Positions 35,154-47,830 are shown, counted from the stretch's first letter. The stretch: 64,000 nt of DNA from Alopecurus myosuroides (GCA_028641055.1 CM054057.1:723875931-723939930), one strand, 5' to 3'. Made by a program: numbers and translations. The notes: generated from the letters alone by a model not told the origin.

Positions 35154-36621
35154 ATGATGATTCTCAAGACAAATTCCGAGGCAAAGGCTATGCTCGCAAG
35201 AAAAAGAGTTCCTCAACCGCTTGTGGCTCTACTCCTGGTTAACCAAAGAAACTCCCAATGAATCCTTTTGAACGAGTGCATGCAACTTGGAAGAAGCTTC
35301 CCTCAGCTATTTTTGAGGAATCTCGGTTCAAATTCAATCCATATGCTTTTGGGCAGCGCACCTGCAGGGACAACCGATTTTATTGAAAAATGCATCAGCA
35401 GCTATATGACTTCTCTAAAGAACCCCTTTGTGTCACGGCATTAATTTGATGTGGTTGAAGTTAGAGAGAAATAGCTAGAGGTTATGGAGATGATGGATTT
35501 CCATGGCATAAGTGAACTCATGAAGATTGGACGCCCCTTTTCTCCCGAGCTTCTTCGGAAATTCTATGCCACCGTCTTCTTCTCCACCGAAGGGCCTAGG
35601 TCAATGACTTGGATGAGTGGTGGTATCCAGTGCACCGCCACATTTGCGAAGTTTGCGGGAATTCTTGGACTTGAGGAGCTACCTTTCTGCCCTATGGCCT
35701 CCACTCGGATCCACGATGAAACTAAGCGTCTTATGAGGGCTGCTGAAGGTATCCACCATTGTTATCCTCTAGGGACTGGGGCCAAATTCATTCCCAAGTC
35801 TGCATATTTCACCGACTTTTGGTATGTCACTCATACCATTCTTAGGAACACTCTCAATGTCAAGTTTGGTGAAAAGGGAGAAGTTCAGAAATGGCTTGTC
35901 AATCTCCTCTATCACATTGAGCGAGAGAAGAGGTTCAATAAGAAGATAGATATCATGGACTATATGTGGAATGAGATGCAAACAGTGATTCGTGAGCACA
36001 AGGTTCTCATATATGGACAATATCTTCAACTCCTTTTTGAATCCAAGATTCCGGCTGCTATGGTTTTGTAACTATGCTTTGCACACTCCCAAATGTCTCC
36101 CTCTCAGTGGTCCATCCCATGATACAACACTACCATCCTCCAAGAGGGCTTGCACTGATATGCCTCTCGAGAGTTCCCACTCTCCCTTTGTTGATAGTGC
36201 CACTGACACCAAGGATCCTGCTCCGAAGCCCAAGAAATTCTCCATCAAAGCCGCTCTCTAGAAAATGAACTGTTTCTTCATTGACAAGCAGCACCGAGAC
36301 TATCAATCCTATGAAAAAGGGAAGGCCTCTCGTCGCAACCAGAGGGATATCATGACAACACTCCACCTTCCAACGGGTCCTCCTAGCTCGGAGGAGCTCA
36401 CTGAGGACAAATGGCAGTCTCAGAACACATTCTGGTTTTGTGATGATGCTTCATCTCTTGGACACTTTTGGTCTGCCAACAACGCCGAAGCCAGCTCCAG
36501 TAGGGCAGTCATTCCACAAGGTGATGATGACCAAGATGATGATGAGGAAGATGTGGACAAGTCTAGAGACGAGGATGATGATGATGGTGACCACGCCTCC
36601 GATGACGACTTCATGGTGTGA
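35154..36621 (+). pseudogene. 'Putative plant transposon protein'-type gene of a nested retroelement (unit B copy)
   Basis: The 5' part (35154-35480) is readable only across several stops and frame changes (NPFERVHATWKKLP and similar). The best frame is 35484-36071, 195 codons: FYATVFF, W-M-S-G-G-I-Q, LGLEELPFCP, then a W-Y-V-T-H-T-I-L-R-N-T-L stretch, resembling the conserved domain of grass retroelement proteins annotated as 'putative plant transposon protein'. After TAA 36069-36071 the sequence continues one frame away, is stopped by TAG 36259-36261, and ends in the acidic tail (36265-36621). I recognise the type but cannot assign an activity. Confidence 0.6.
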
Positions 36622-37147
36622 TCTCATGGGGACGTAGCTTCTCTCTTCCTTTTGGTGTCTTGATGCCAAGGGGGAGATATATATTTAGGACCTTCGGGGA
36701 TTTTCTTTGGGTGGGCATTGCATCATACATTTTCTTCTTCCATTTGCAATTTGCTATTTTAGTTTGAACTCTATTCGCTTTATGCGTTGTGGAACTCTGT
36801 TCATGTTATTGTAAGACTATGTCTATTTCCCGAGGATTATCCACCCATCTTATGAAGACCATGGTAAGCTTTCCTGGGGTATCCATCATATGCTACATGA
36901 TTTCCATGATATTATCCTGACTCATTGTGTTCATATAATTATCCATAGCCATTATTGAGAAAATGTTGTTGGATGAATCCTTGGAGGAGCTATTATATGT
37001 ATGTGCATGTGTTATTAAAATTTAGAATAAAATGGTAAAACTTGGCCATACATCAAGGGGGAGCTACAAGTTAATTGCAAATCTTAAAATTGTATATTTC
37101 AACTTGCAAATCCAAGTATTGTCATCAAACATCAAAAAGGGGGAGAT
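36622..37147 (+). other. 3' untranslated region with AAGGGGGAG tracts (unit B)
   Basis: Same as 585-1113, differing by a lost GA (GGGGGAGATAT), a shorter T run (GCTTTATGCG) and two or so substitutions. The final tract (37135-37146) abuts the LTR start TGAAAAGACATG. Confidence 0.5.
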
Positions 37148-37561
37148 TGAAAAGACATGAGTCCCTTAATCCTATTTTAATGTTTGATCACAACACTTGG
37201 TAAGACTAATAGTTTATTTGAAGTGTTTGGAAATTACACAGTGATGCAAAGTGGTGAAATAATATTTCTACAAGGAAACAAATAGTCAAAGAAATGATTG
37301 AAAGAAAGAGAGAAGAAAGAAAGAAGAAAAGAGAGGAAGATGGAACACGGAAGCCGGCCTCGGGGCCGACAGGCTCTGTTTTGTAGCTGGCCTTCACACT
37401 GGCTGGCCGACCTAGGCCGGGTCTTGAAGAAGAAGGCTGAGCGCACTACCTAGCCGGCCTAGGCCAGGCCGAGGCCGGGGCCAAGGCCGGGCTGTTCTCT
37501 TACCCCGCAGGCCTTCGCACTGCCTAGCCTGCCAAGGTCGGGCCAAGGCTGGGTTCCCTGG
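37148..37561 (+). repeat. 5' part of an older 3' LTR (unit B copy)
   Basis: Counterpart of 1114-1527, with the same purine-only stretch and CCGGCC-rich block, ending where TGATACGTCATAAACG begins. Confidence 0.5.
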
Positions 37562-37906
37562 TGATACGTCATAAACGTATCGATAATTTCTGATGTTCCA
37601 TGTTGTTTTCATACCATATGCTACATGTTTTCTTTACACTTTATGGCGTTTTTATGGATTTTCTGGGACTAACCTATTGACAAAATACCACAGAGCTAGT
37701 TCTTGTTTTCTGCTGTTTTTAGTTTCAGAAAATTTGTTCTAGAAGTATTCTCGGAATTGGACGATTCAGAATTCAAAAGTATTAGAATTTCCGGAGGGTC
37801 AAGGAATTCCAAAGGAGACCCGGAGGGGGCCCTGGAGCCCCCACACCATGAATGTGCGCGGGTGGGCCCCTGGCCGCGCCGGGAGGTAGTGTTGGCCCTC
37901 GGGCGC
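37562..37906 (+). repeat. 5' fragment of the second LTR type (unit B copy)
   Basis: Counterpart of 1528-1874. It differs by ACATGTTTTC for ACATATTTTC and by one base fewer in each of two G/C runs. It is interrupted at 37907 by LTR1' at exactly the same place as in unit A, which shows that the nesting predates the duplication. Confidence 0.55.
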
Positions 37907-39377
37907 TGATACGTCCATTTTACATCACCATTTTATATTGTTATTTTCTGTTATTCATCGATATATTTCATGTAATGATGCAGTATAATTTTTGGAGAAT
38001 AAATACGAGGACAAGAAATCTGATGGAAAAAGCACCGTCGGGATACCCTATTTCCGAATATCAGAAGAAGAGGGGGGACACCGGAGATATCTTAGATGTC
38101 CAGAAGAGGGAGCCAGCCACGAGGAGAGGCAGAGGGGGTCCACCAGGGGCCCACACCATGGGGTGGCACACCCCCTTGGTCGCGCCGCCACATGGTGTGG
38201 CCAGCCTGGCCCACCTATGGTGAATATTTTTCGCGTAATTGACCCCCAGGGAACCCTAAGCCCCATATCATCATCGTAGAATTATTCCGCCGCCGCCTCG
38301 GGGCAGAAAACAACAGAGAGAGAAAGCTCTCTGGCAGGGAGAAATCTGCCGGGGAAATTCCTCTCCGGAGGGGAAATCATCGCCATCGTCACCGTCATGA
38401 CTCCGGGCTTCATCGGGATCATCTTCATCATCACCCTCATCACCAGCACCATCACCCTCATCATCCATCGTCATCCCGCTGTAACAATTAGGGGCCTCTA
38501 TCGTTGTTTTACATTAGATCTCTCTCCCGGTGTGGATTACTTGTTAGTAGTTGATGCTTGTGAGATTTATCGGTGTTAGCACTTTATGACCAGATTGTTA
38601 TCATCCATTATATCACCTCTGATTATGATCCATATGATGTCTTGTGAGTACTTCGTTTAGTTCTTGTGGACATGGGAGAAGTCATGATGTTAGTGGTGAA
38701 GTTATGTTGAAGCAATATCTCGTGTTCGGTATTTAAGTTGTGGTGCTATTCTTCTAGTGGTGTCATGTGAACGTGACTACATGATACTTAATATTTATGG
38801 GCCTAGGAGGATGCATTGTGTATTTGGCTACTAATTGTGGGGTTGCCGGAGTGACAGAAACCTAAACCCCCGTTAGGAAACCAATGCACGAGGGAGCGTA
38901 GGATCCCGGAGTTTTAAGGTTGTGGTTAGTTTATCTTAATTACTTTCTCGTATTTGTGGATGCTTACGAGGGGTATAATCACAAGTATGTATTAGTCCTA
39001 GTTGGGCGTGCATTAGCATAGGTTCACCCACACAACACTTCACGAACTAATGGATATTAATCAACCGTAATGAAGCGAAAGCACTTGACGAAATTCCCAT
39101 GTGTCCTCGAGAATGTTTGGTAGTCATAAGTAATACAAACGGCTTGTACTTTGCTCTCAAAAGTATTGGGCCACTCGCTGCAATATTATTTACTGCACTT
39201 TATTTACTCGCACTTTATTTATCTGCTCTATCCAAAACAACCAAAAACCCGTTTGCTAGTGTTTACAGTGAATCCTCTATCCAACATGCTTGTCAACACC
39301 TTCTGCTCCTCGATGGGTTTGACACTCTTATTTATCGAAAAGTACTACGATACACCCCCTATACTTGTAGGTCATCA
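37907..39377 (+). repeat. LTR1' (1471 bp)
   Basis: Shares with LTR1 the diverged first 430 bases, the missing 36-base segment and the GAATGTTTGG variant. Small differences include TTAGATGTCC for TTAGAAGTCC and CCTATGGTGA for CCTCTGGTGA. Confidence 0.88.
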
Positions 39378-39388
39378 AGACTATTTTC

Positions 39389-39406
39389 TAGCGCCGTTGC
39401 CGGGGA
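39389..39406 (+). other. Primer binding site, tRNA-Asp type
   Basis: Same 18 bases, 11 after LTR1'. Single GTAAG donor-like motif, as in internal 1. Confidence 0.8.
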
Positions 39407-39483
39407 GTGAAGCGCTATTGGTAAGAGAAACTTTTACCATGAGTGCTGTTTTTATTTCTATCTGCTGTTTTATTTCATTATAG

Positions 39484-40886
39484 AGATATTGTTGGGATCT
39501 TCATGACAGTATTCAAGAGAACACTGAAGGATGGGAGAATGACAAAGGTAGAAAGTCAGGTATAAAAATATGATTATGAATGCATTAAATCTTTTATGGG
39601 AACCAATGATTTCTATGATGTTAGTGCTGTTTGTGGTCTTGATTCTCAAATCTTTGCAAACTGTCTTAAAGCTTTTGCCTCCTATCTTGATATTCCCAAA
39701 AATAATTATCACAAGTACCATGCACCTTATAAAGATATTATTCCTTCTAGTAATATAGAAGTGCATGCTGTTAATCCTGCTGTTCTAGAGCCATATTGAA
39801 AAAATGCTTTTCCCGGCTAAGGTGAAAGAACGCTCTATGGTGGGTAGTGTGGTTAATAAGAGTAATAAGAAATCTATTGAACCTGATGAACAAATAACTG
39901 TTAAACCTGCTGTAGCAATAGTGAAAGATCTTGTTTGTGGAAATGTGGAGGATGAACACATTGTCTTTTGTGAGGATGCTTCTGATATTGTTTCCCATCC
40001 TCATAGACCTAAGAAAACTAGTGATCATGTGCTTTCTGTTAAGATTGGTGATAATTGCTATTATGGTTTGTGTGATATTGGTGCTAGTTCTAGTGCTATA
40101 CCTTATGAGCTTTATAGAGAAATTATGCATGAAGTTGGTTCTTGTGAGCTTGAAGATATTGATGTGGTTATTCAGCTTGCTAATAGAGAAACTATTTTTC
40201 TGATTGGTATTGTTAGAGATGTGGAAGTTTTGTGTGGTAAAACTAAATACCCCACTGATTTTCTAGTACTTGGTAAGGCTGCTAGTAAAACTTGTCCTAT
40301 TATTTTTGGTAGACCTTTCTTGAACACTTGTGGTGCTCTTATAGATTGTAAAAGAGAGAAGATTTTGACTAAATTTGATGGAAAATCTTATGAGTTCAAT
40401 TTCTCCAAATCTGCTAGAGCACCTTATGAATCTAAATTGCGTGATGAGAATTTTAAAGTTGAACAAATTGCTTCTATTTCTCTTGCTCCTAACAATGCTT
40501 TGCAGCAATATATGGAGGATCACAAGAGTGATGTATTTATGGAAGAGAGAAATGAGATTGGCGATAATCTTCTTCGTCAACCAGTGATACTGAAACATAA
40601 TTTACATGTGGAAGACTTGGGTACAACATTACCACCCAAGGAAGTTCCTATTTTTGATTTAAAACCTCTGCCTGATGATCTTAAATATGCTTATCTTGAT
40701 GATAAGAAAATATTTCTTGTTATTGTTAGTGCTAAACTTTCAGGTGAAGAAGAGGAAAGATTATTGGAAATTCTGAAGAAACATCGTGGAGCTATTGGAT
40801 ATAATCTTGATGATTTGAAGGGAATTTCTCCTACTATATGTCATCATGCTATTAATATTGAACTTGATGCAAAGCCATTTGTTTAA
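39484..40886 (+). pseudogene. Protease region of pol, internal 1'
   Basis: The first frame (ATG 39596) is cut at 39797-39799 by a two-base loss (ATATTGAAAAAATG). The protease frame is then open from 39804 for 360 codons, with Asp at 40074, ending at the same TAA as internal 1 (40884-40886). It reads GGCGAT for GACGAT near 40561. Otherwise it is very close to internal 1. Confidence 0.75.
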
Positions 40887-42198
40887 CATCAACGCCGGTT
40901 AATTCATAAGATGAAGGAAGTGGTAAGAAATGAGGTATTAAAACTTCTTGACGCTGGTATTATTTTTCCTATTGCTGATAGTAGATGGGTGAGCCCTGTG
41001 CATTGTGTCCCTAAGAAGGGATGACTAACTGTTGTGCCTAATGAAAATAATGAGCTTATTTCGCAAAGAGTCATAGTTGGTTGTAGAATGTGTATTGATT
41101 TTTAGAAAGGTTAATAAAGTTACTAAGAAAGATCATTATCCTTTTCTCTTTATTGATCAAATGTTAGAAAGGTTGTTTAAGAAAACTCATTTTTGGTTTC
41201 TTGATGGTTATTCTGGGTTTTCTCAAATTGCTGTTAGGAAGCAAGATCAAGAGAAAACAACCTTTACTTGTCCTTATGGTACTTATGCTTATAGACGTAT
41301 GACTTTTGGTTTGTGTAATGCTCCTGCTACTTTTCAAAGATGCATGTCTGCTATTTTCATAGTTTTTGTGAAGAAATTGTGGAAGTATTCATGGACGATT
41401 TCTCCGTCAATAGAACTTCTTTTGATAATTTTTTGCACAACCTTGATAAAGTTTTGCAGAGATGTGAGGAAACTAATCTTGTTCTTAATTGGAAAATGCC
41501 ACTTTATGGTAAATGAAGGAATTGTTCTTGCACATAAAATTTCTAAAAGAGGTATTGAAGTTGACAGAGCTAAAGTTAAAGCCATAGAGAAAATGCCCTG
41601 TTCTATGGATGTTAAAGGTATTCGTAGTGTTCTTCGTCATGCTGGTTTTTATAGGAGGTTTATTAAAGATTTCTCTAAAATATCAAAGCCTCTTACTAAT
41701 CTTCTTCAAAAAGATGTACCATTTGTTTTTGATGATGATTGTAAGGAAGATTTTGAAACTTTAAAGAAGGCTTTAACTACTGCTCCTATTGTTCAACCAC
41801 CTGATTGGAATTTACCTTTTGAAGTTATTTGTGATGCTAGTGATTTTGCTGGAGGTGCTTCTTGGACAACGCGTAGATAAGAAGTTGAATGTTATTCATT
41901 ATGCTAGTAAGACTCTTGATGCTGCTCAATAGAATTATGCTACTACTGAAAAAGAGTTCTTAGCTGTAGTTTTTGCATGTGATAAGTTTAGGCCTTACAT
42001 TGTTGACTCAAAGGTTACTATTCATACTGATCATGATGCTATTAGATACCTTATGGAAAAGAAAGATGCTAAGACTAGGATTATTAGATGGGTGTTGCTT
42101 TTACAAGAGTTTGATTTGCATATTGTGGATAGGAAGGGTGCTGAAAATCCTGTTCCTGATAACTTTTCTAGGTTGGAAAACATTACTTTTGACCCTAT
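40887..42198 (+). pseudogene. Reverse transcriptase-RNase H region of pol, internal 1'
   Basis: The shared TGA and an extra T in GATTTTTAG (41099) precede an apparent 267-codon open frame, 41077-41880. That frame is misleading. It follows the RT core, drifts out of frame across FMDD (Asp pair at 41394-41399), and is brought back by a two-base loss at 41492 (TTGGAAAATGCC), so the catalytic motif is not translated in it. A two-base loss near 41860 (GGTGCTTCTTGG) ends it. The family TAG is at 41930-41932. Confidence 0.75.
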
Positions 42199-42229
42199 TC
42201 CTGTTAATGATAGTTTTCCAAATGAACAA

Positions 42230-43602
42230 TTGGCTGCAATAAAGGTAAAATCCCGGGATAGTCCATGGTATGTTGATTATGCTAACTTTATTGTTTCAAA
42301 CTATTTGCCTCCAACATTTACAGCTCAACAAAGAAGAAAATTCTTCTATGATTTGAGGCATTATTTTTGGGATGACCCACATTTATATAAAGAAGGAGTA
42401 GATGGTGTTATAAGAAGATGTGTAACAGATCATGAACAACGTGAAATATTGAAAAAGTGCCATAGTAGTGCTTATGGAGGACATCGCTGGAGGTTGAACC
42501 GCATAGAAGGTTCTACAATCAGGTTTCTATTGGACTACCCTCTTTAAAGATGCACGTAAATTTATTTTATCTTGTGATGAATGTCAAAGAGTAGGCAATA
42601 TTTCTAGACGTAATGAAATGCATGTGAGTTATTCTCTTGTTATTGAACCTTTTGATTGTTGGGGATTTGACTTTATGGGTCCTTTTCCTCCTTCGAATGG
42701 TTATACTCATATACTTGTTGTTGTTGATTATGTTACTAAGTGGGTAGAAGCTGTACCTACTAAAATTGCTGACCGTGAAACCTCGTTAAAAATGCTTAAA
42801 GATTTTATTTTTCCTAGGTTTGGTGTGCCTAGATATCTAATGACTGATGGAGGATCTCATTTTATTGATGGTGATTTTAGAAAAACCCTTGCTAAATATG
42901 ATGTTAATCATAGAATTGACTCAGCTTATCATCCTCAAACCAGTGGGCAAGTAGAATTATCAAATACAGAAATTAAATCTATCTTGCAAAAGACTATTAA
43001 TAAATCTAGGAACAATTGGTCTGATAAGTTGAATGATGCATTATGGGCTTATAGAACTACTTATAAAAATTCTATGGGTATGTCTCTTTATAAAATGGTT
43101 TATGGAAAATCTCGTCACTTGCCTTTAGAATTAGAACACAAAGCTTATTGGGCAGTGAAAGAATTAAATAAAGATTTTAAACTTGCTAGTAAGAAAAGAA
43201 TGATTGATTTGAATCATTTAGATGAATGGAGATGTGAAACTTATGAAAATGCCAAGCTCTTTAAAGAGAAAGTTAAACAATGGCATGATAAAATAAACCT
43301 TAAAATAGAGTTTCATGTTGGTGAGAAAGTTCTATTGTATCGTTCTCGTCTCAGATTTTTTTGCAGGAAAATGACTCTCCCGATGGGAAGGACCTTATAT
43401 TATTAAAGAAGTGTATTGTTCGGGTGCAATCAAAATTGCTTCCCTCAAAGATAACACTACAAAATTGGTAAATGGGCAAAGAATCAAACATTATATTTCT
43501 GGGGATTCCTATGATGAAGATGTTGATGTTATTCAAGTAATGACTCCGAAGAAGTTTATTAGAGGGAAGATTCCAGAAGCTGCAGAGTCTGTTATGGAAT
43601 AG
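42230..43602 (+). pseudogene. Integrase region of pol, internal 1'
   Basis: The zinc region is open with RNase H from 42053 to 42547. The TCTAGACGTAATG site is whole here, unlike internal 1. The core is open 42618-43406 with Asp 42669, Asp 42846 and Glu 42954 (D-58-D-35-E) and no internal stop. This and internal 1 are the best preserved integrase cores. The GPY-like tail (43411-43602) is out of frame and ends SVME. Confidence 0.8.
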
Positions 43603-43838
43603 GTAACAGTTTTGTTAAGAAAAACTTCGCGGATGACCTTCCAAGTTATAAATTATTGATTTTTGGAAAATATTAAAAATACCGAGACGAAGAGGAGTGG
43701 GAGAAGATGCCCGGAGGCACCACACCATGAGGGGGCGCGAGCCCACCCTTGGCCGCGCCACCGTATGGTGTGGGAGCTCCGGAGCCCCTCTCCGACTTTT
43801 TATCAACCTAGACTTTCCTTTCGTTACGCATATTTTTG

Positions 43839-43847
43839 CTATATAAC
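43839..43847 (+). promoter_or_regulatory. Internal TATA-like box, internal 1'
   Basis: CTATATAAC, 95 bases before the ATG at 43942. Confidence 0.3.
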
Positions 43848-43941
43848 CCCTAGACACCCCCGAGGTCCATTTATCGTTTTCTCGTCGTGTTTTTGTTTCG
43901 AGCTGTTTCTGCCAGGATCTGTTTTCAGTTTTAGAAGCATC

Positions 43942-44482
43942 ATGGTCTCCGCCAACAACAACAAGGGGAACGAACCGAAGGATGATGATCTCCAAGACCG
44001 GGAGTCGGGCAGAGGAGATCGAGAGTGGAGCTGAAGGAGATGTAGAAGAAAACCCACGAGTGCGTCCACGCGCTACCATCGCAAGCATTGGAGTGGTTGC
44101 AAAACCTTCCAAGCAAACGACTAGGATGAGCACCGGAGGGAAGGTCCCACGTTACTGCTTAGCTTCAAGGACACCCCTTTCAGGCATAAAGAAACATGTC
44201 CATACTTTAATTCATGAGTATCAATCTAGGAGGGTACCTAAGGCAGATTTGCATTCTTGATGGGATATGGATCATTCTAACCGTGTAGATGAAGGAATCT
44301 CTCAACCTAAGGAAGTGTGGGCGGAAAATATTGATGGCTGGAATTCACCGTCTGATAGGCATGCAAACCGTATTGATCACAATACGGAGGTGATGTGTAT
44401 GGTTATGTTCGCAATTGAAGATATGAAGAAATAAATTGATAAGCTCATTGACAAGGATTCACCACCACCACCGAAGAATTGA
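43942..44482 (+). pseudogene. Unrecognised 3' reading frame, internal 1'
   Basis: Close to internal 1, but the two parts are in one frame across TGA 44258-44260 (TGGGATATGG rather than TGGGTATGG). It keeps the GISQPKEVW variant and the TAA in the MKK-IDK region that mark type 1. Confidence 0.4.
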
Positions 44483-46201
44483 TTTGTCATTGGTATTGGC
44501 ATCCCCTTGGCTTGTTCCAATGTTTGGGGAGTGTCGTGGTATCACCTTTATCTTTCACCCTTTTACCTTTTAGTAGACTCATATCGTGAGTAGAGGAAAT
44601 ATCATATAGTACGGTTTGCAGTACGGAAGTGTTGCTCCTTAGTTGGTTATCGTTGTATCCCTTGGTTTGAGTTGCCGTAATGAAATATTAATGAGAAGTT
44701 TCATCATCTACTTGTTTCACTTTATTTTAGTTTGCAGTTTTTGTTATGTGATTGATATTGTTATTAGTATTGGTATCAATCTTGAAGCTTCACGATAACC
44801 TAGTTGGTTTTGGCGAACTTAGCATTGGTCAGTAGCAACAATTCGTTGAGACTTAAGTAGAAAAGAGGGAGTTGCATGTAGATATATTATTCCATGATCT
44901 TTCTTTCTTGTTAGCCCATAAGCTTAGTATTCTCAAATAAGTTTGTTTGCACCTTCAAGGAATATTGCATGATTGGCTTTATCATGTATGTTTTTGTTTG
45001 TTTTGCTTCAATTCTTATGCTTGCTACCCAACCTTGCTAGCAAAAAACCTGTACTGAGAGGGAATTCTTCTCGTGCATCCAAACCTTGAGCCCAAAACCT
45101 TGCCATTTGTGTCCACCATACCTACATATATGTGGTATTTCACCGCCACTCCAAGTAAATTGCTTGTGTGCTACCTTTAAACCTTCAAAATTACACATGT
45201 TTTGTGCTCCTGTTTTAGCTCATGAGGACGCAAATAGAAAATATTTATATCACTTGTTGATTGGATTTGACACCCTGGACTAGTGGCTTCATCCGCTTAT
45301 CCAAATGCTAGAAGAGCTGGCACCGGGGTTCCCAGCCCCAAATAATAATACAATTTCTCTTCACTCTTTTTGCCCCTGATTTATCAGTCAAAGTATAATT
45401 GTGTAAACAAAAGAGAAAGAGGGATGACCTTCTATACCAGTTGCGTACTTCTATGGGAGCCTCTCTTGTGAAGTCTAGTTGGCTTGTGACGTACAATATT
45501 TTGAGTTTGCCATTCGTTGACATAAACATACATCTCTCAAAATTTAGACACTCCTCCACGGTTTGTGATTGTTAGCAGGCACCCGAGGATTCAGTTAGCC
45601 ATGGTTTGTGTAAAAAAGGTTGGGAGGAGTGTAAACCATTTTATACCTCTATTTTACAAAATAAAAGCTCTAGCACATGAGTGATCAATGCTTCCCTCTG
45701 CGAAGGGCCTATCTTTTACATTTATGTTGAGTCAGGAAACCTACTTGTTTCTGTCTAAGCAAGCATTTGAGTTGTGATTCATCCAGCTACATGTTGATTT
45801 ACTCAATCATGTTCTTTATTCTTCCTTGTTTCTACAAATGTTTTTATCTGTTTGAATACCACTTTGAAAGTTACCAATGTCTGCAAAGAGACCGTTATAG
45901 TTGAGCATGATAAACTATGAAATATAGCTCTAGTATAAAGACTCTGATCGAAAGATAAGTGCACTGTTAATTGTTCTCTGACCAAGAACGAAGTTTGCCT
46001 TTACCAATTGTGATTTACTTTTTGCACCTTTATCGTTACTTTACTTGTTTCAAGTTTGATTATATAGAGGAAGTTGCTCTCTAAAATGATTTGTTCTTTG
46101 TTAGATGTGATGCCTCTTGTCCGCATTTCATTTATCGACACCTCACTCAATAAACCCATGGTCATGTTTACTGAGTTCAGTTTCGCTTGGGGACAAGCGA
46201 G
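44483..46201 (+). other. Non-coding 3' internal region, internal 1'
   Basis: Matches 8451-10170, including the type-1 GGCGAACTTAGC and GTTAGCAGGC variants. No gene is seen. Confidence 0.6.
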
Positions 46202-46215
46202 GTCTAAGCTTGGGG
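46202..46215 (+). other. Polypurine-like tract before LTR2'
   Basis: GTCTAAGCTTGGGG, but only three bases (ACT) separate it from the LTR2' TG, where other copies have five (TGACT). Confidence 0.55.
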
Positions 46216-46218
46216 ACT

Positions 46219-47724
46219 TGATACGTCCATTTTGCATCATAGTTTTATATTGCTATTTTATGTTATTCATCGATATATTTCATGTTACGATGCATCTCTT
46301 ATGTTATTTTATCTTATTTTGCATGTTTCATAATTTTTGGAGGATAAACACCGGTACCAGAAATCTGATGGAAAAAGCACCGTCGGATAACCTATTTCAG
46401 AAGATCAGAAGAAGAGGGGACACCGGAGATATCTTAGAAGTCCAGAAGAGGGAGCCAGCCACGAGGAGAGGCAGAGGGGGGCCACCAGGGGCCCACACCA
46501 TGGGGTGGCCCGCCCCCGTTGGCCGCGCCGCCACGTGGTGTGGCCACCCTGGCCCACCTCTGGTGGATATTTTTCGCGTACTTGACCCCAGAGAACCCTA
46601 AGCCCCATACCATCATCAAAGAATTATTCCGCCGCCGCCTCGGGGCGGAAAACACCCGAGAGAGAAAAGCTCTCTGGCAGGGAGAAATCTGCCGGGGAAA
46701 TACCTCTCCGGAGAGGGGAAATCATCGCCATCGTCACCGTCATCACTCCGGCTTCATCGGGATCATCTTCATCATCACCCTCATCACCAGAACCATCACC
46801 CTCATCATCCATCGTCATCCCGCTGTAACAATTAGGGGCCTCTATCGTTGTTTTACATTAGATCTCTCTCCCGGTGTGGATTACTTGTTAGTAGTTGATG
46901 CTTGTGAGATTTATCGGTGTTAGCACTTTATGACCAGATTGTTATCATCCATTATATCACCTCTGATTATGATCCATATGATATCTTGTGAGTACTTCGT
47001 TTAGTTCTTGAGGACATGGGAGAAGTCATGATGTTAGTAGTGTAGTTATGTTGAAGTAATATCTCGTGGTTCGGTATTTAAGTTGTGGTGCTATTCTTCT
47101 AGTGGTGTCATGTGAACGTCGACTACATGATACTTAATATTTATGGTCCTAGGAGGATGCATTGTGTATTTGGCTACTAATTGTGGGGTTGCCGGAGTGA
47201 CAGAAACCTAAACCCCCGTTAGGAAACCAATGCACGAGGGAGCGTAGGATCCCGGAGTTTTAAGGTTGTGGTTAGTTTATCTTAATTACTTTCTCGTATT
47301 TGTGGATGCTTACGAGGGGTATAATCACAAGTATGTATTAGTCCTAGTTGGGCGGTGCATTATCATAGGTTCACCCACACAACACTTCACGAACTAATGG
47401 ATATTAATCAACCGTAATGAAGCGAAAGCACTTGACGAAATTCCCATGTGTCCTCGAGAACGTTTGGTAGTCATAAGTAATACAACCGGCTTGTACTTTG
47501 CTCTCAAAAGTATTGGGCCACTCGCTGCAATATTATTTACTGCACTTTATTTACTCGCACTTTATTTATCTGCTCTATCCAAAACAACCAAAAACCCGTT
47601 TGCTAGTGTTTACAGTGAATCCTCTATCTAACATGCTTGTCAACACCTTCTGCTCCTCGATGGGTTTGACACTCTTATTTATCGAAAGTACTACGATACA
47701 CCCCCCTATACTTGTAGGTCATCA
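46219..47724 (+). repeat. LTR2' (1506 bp)
   Basis: Type II in its body (CTGTAAC, GCCTCTATCG, CTATCTAAC). Its last 100 or so bases carry LTR1-type variants (ACATGC, TCGATGGG, TGTAGGTC), unlike LTR2 in unit A. Confidence 0.9.
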
Positions 47725-47735
47725 AGACTATTTTC

Positions 47736-47753
47736 TAGCGCCGTCGCCGGGGA
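47736..47753 (+). other. Primer binding site, tRNA-Asp type, with extra mismatch
   Basis: TAGCGCCGTCGCCGGGGA: one additional T-to-C change relative to all other copies. It is followed by the single GTAAG motif of type 1, not the doubled form of internal 2. Confidence 0.75.
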
Positions 47754-47830
47754 GTGAAGCGCTATTGGTAAGAGAAACTTTTACCATGAGTGCTGTTTTT
47801 ATTTCTATCTGCTGTTTTATTTCATTATAG

